From an uncultured Collinsella sp. (GTDB taxonomy: Bacteria; Actinomycetota; Coriobacteriia; Coriobacteriales; Coriobacteriaceae), in NCBI GenBank assembly GCA_900757385.1, contig CAAENO010000095.1, positions 1 through 23,219 on the forward strand: a DNA stretch of 23,219 nucleotides, read 5' to 3'. The position numbers were made by a program, and so were the translations under genes. Shown one piece after another: positions 23,198 to 23,219 of the stretch; position 1 is the first letter of the stretch; every line of letters begins with the position of its first letter. The notes beneath the pieces were generated by a model, which made no database searches, was not told where the DNA came from, and saw only the letters and a program-made list of their open reading frames with translations.

Positions 23198-23219
23198 CGC
23201 GCATCCGCTGCGCGGATCC

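Overview
The window looks like chromosome from a high-GC anaerobic actinomycete of the Coriobacteriia, most probably Collinsella or a close relative. This is an inference from the moderately high GC, the compact operons, the tandem YhgE/Pip genes, the Firmicutes-like PhoR and VanS kinases in a high-GC background, and the style of the intergenic GGGGAC palindromes. No taxonomic marker such as rRNA is present. Every gene except one lies on the minus strand.

From left to right: a 5'-truncated MFS transporter remnant (64-522) follows an M20D amidohydrolase in the same frame (565-1863). Next is an EamA/DMT permease (1980-2963) with its own terminator. Two abutting YhgE/Pip-type envelope proteins follow (3164-5353 and 5354-8170), behind a promoter with an operator-like repeat. 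A 303-base gap (8204-8506) carries two large, nearly perfect palindromes side by side. Then come htpG (8507-10531), whose leader contains an intrinsic-terminator-like hairpin, a GNAT acetyltransferase (10734-11237), and a minimal capsule-regulation operon cpsC-cpsD-cpsB (13341-11277) with no glycosyltransferases beside it.

The region 13537-20236 is a signalling block for phosphate and the cell wall. It holds pstB followed by a PhoP/PhoR-type two-component pair (15758-16633, 14965-15693, 13537-14961), then a VanR/VanS-type pair (18001-18696, 16737-17975). The VanR-type gene is divergent from a secreted D-Ala-D-Ala carboxypeptidase (18896-20236), the only plus-strand gene. No vanHAX genes are present, so this looks like envelope homeostasis and not glycopeptide resistance. 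pstB is separated from pstSCA, which is not in the window.

The right end holds tRNA-Ser(GCU) (20368-20458, minus) with promoter and terminator, an inverted 18-base copy of its T-arm just beyond the terminator, a GTG-started 813-residue protein of unknown function with a TPR-like C-terminus (20551-22992), and a terminal stretch resembling a tRNA 3' end that breaks into a palindrome at the window edge.

I see no clear new defence or mobile system. The best candidates for something undescribed are the paired palindromes at 8312-8476, the hairpin in the htpG leader, the tandem YhgE pair with its extra two-helix tail, the tRNA T-arm fragments at the right end, and the 813-residue orphan protein.
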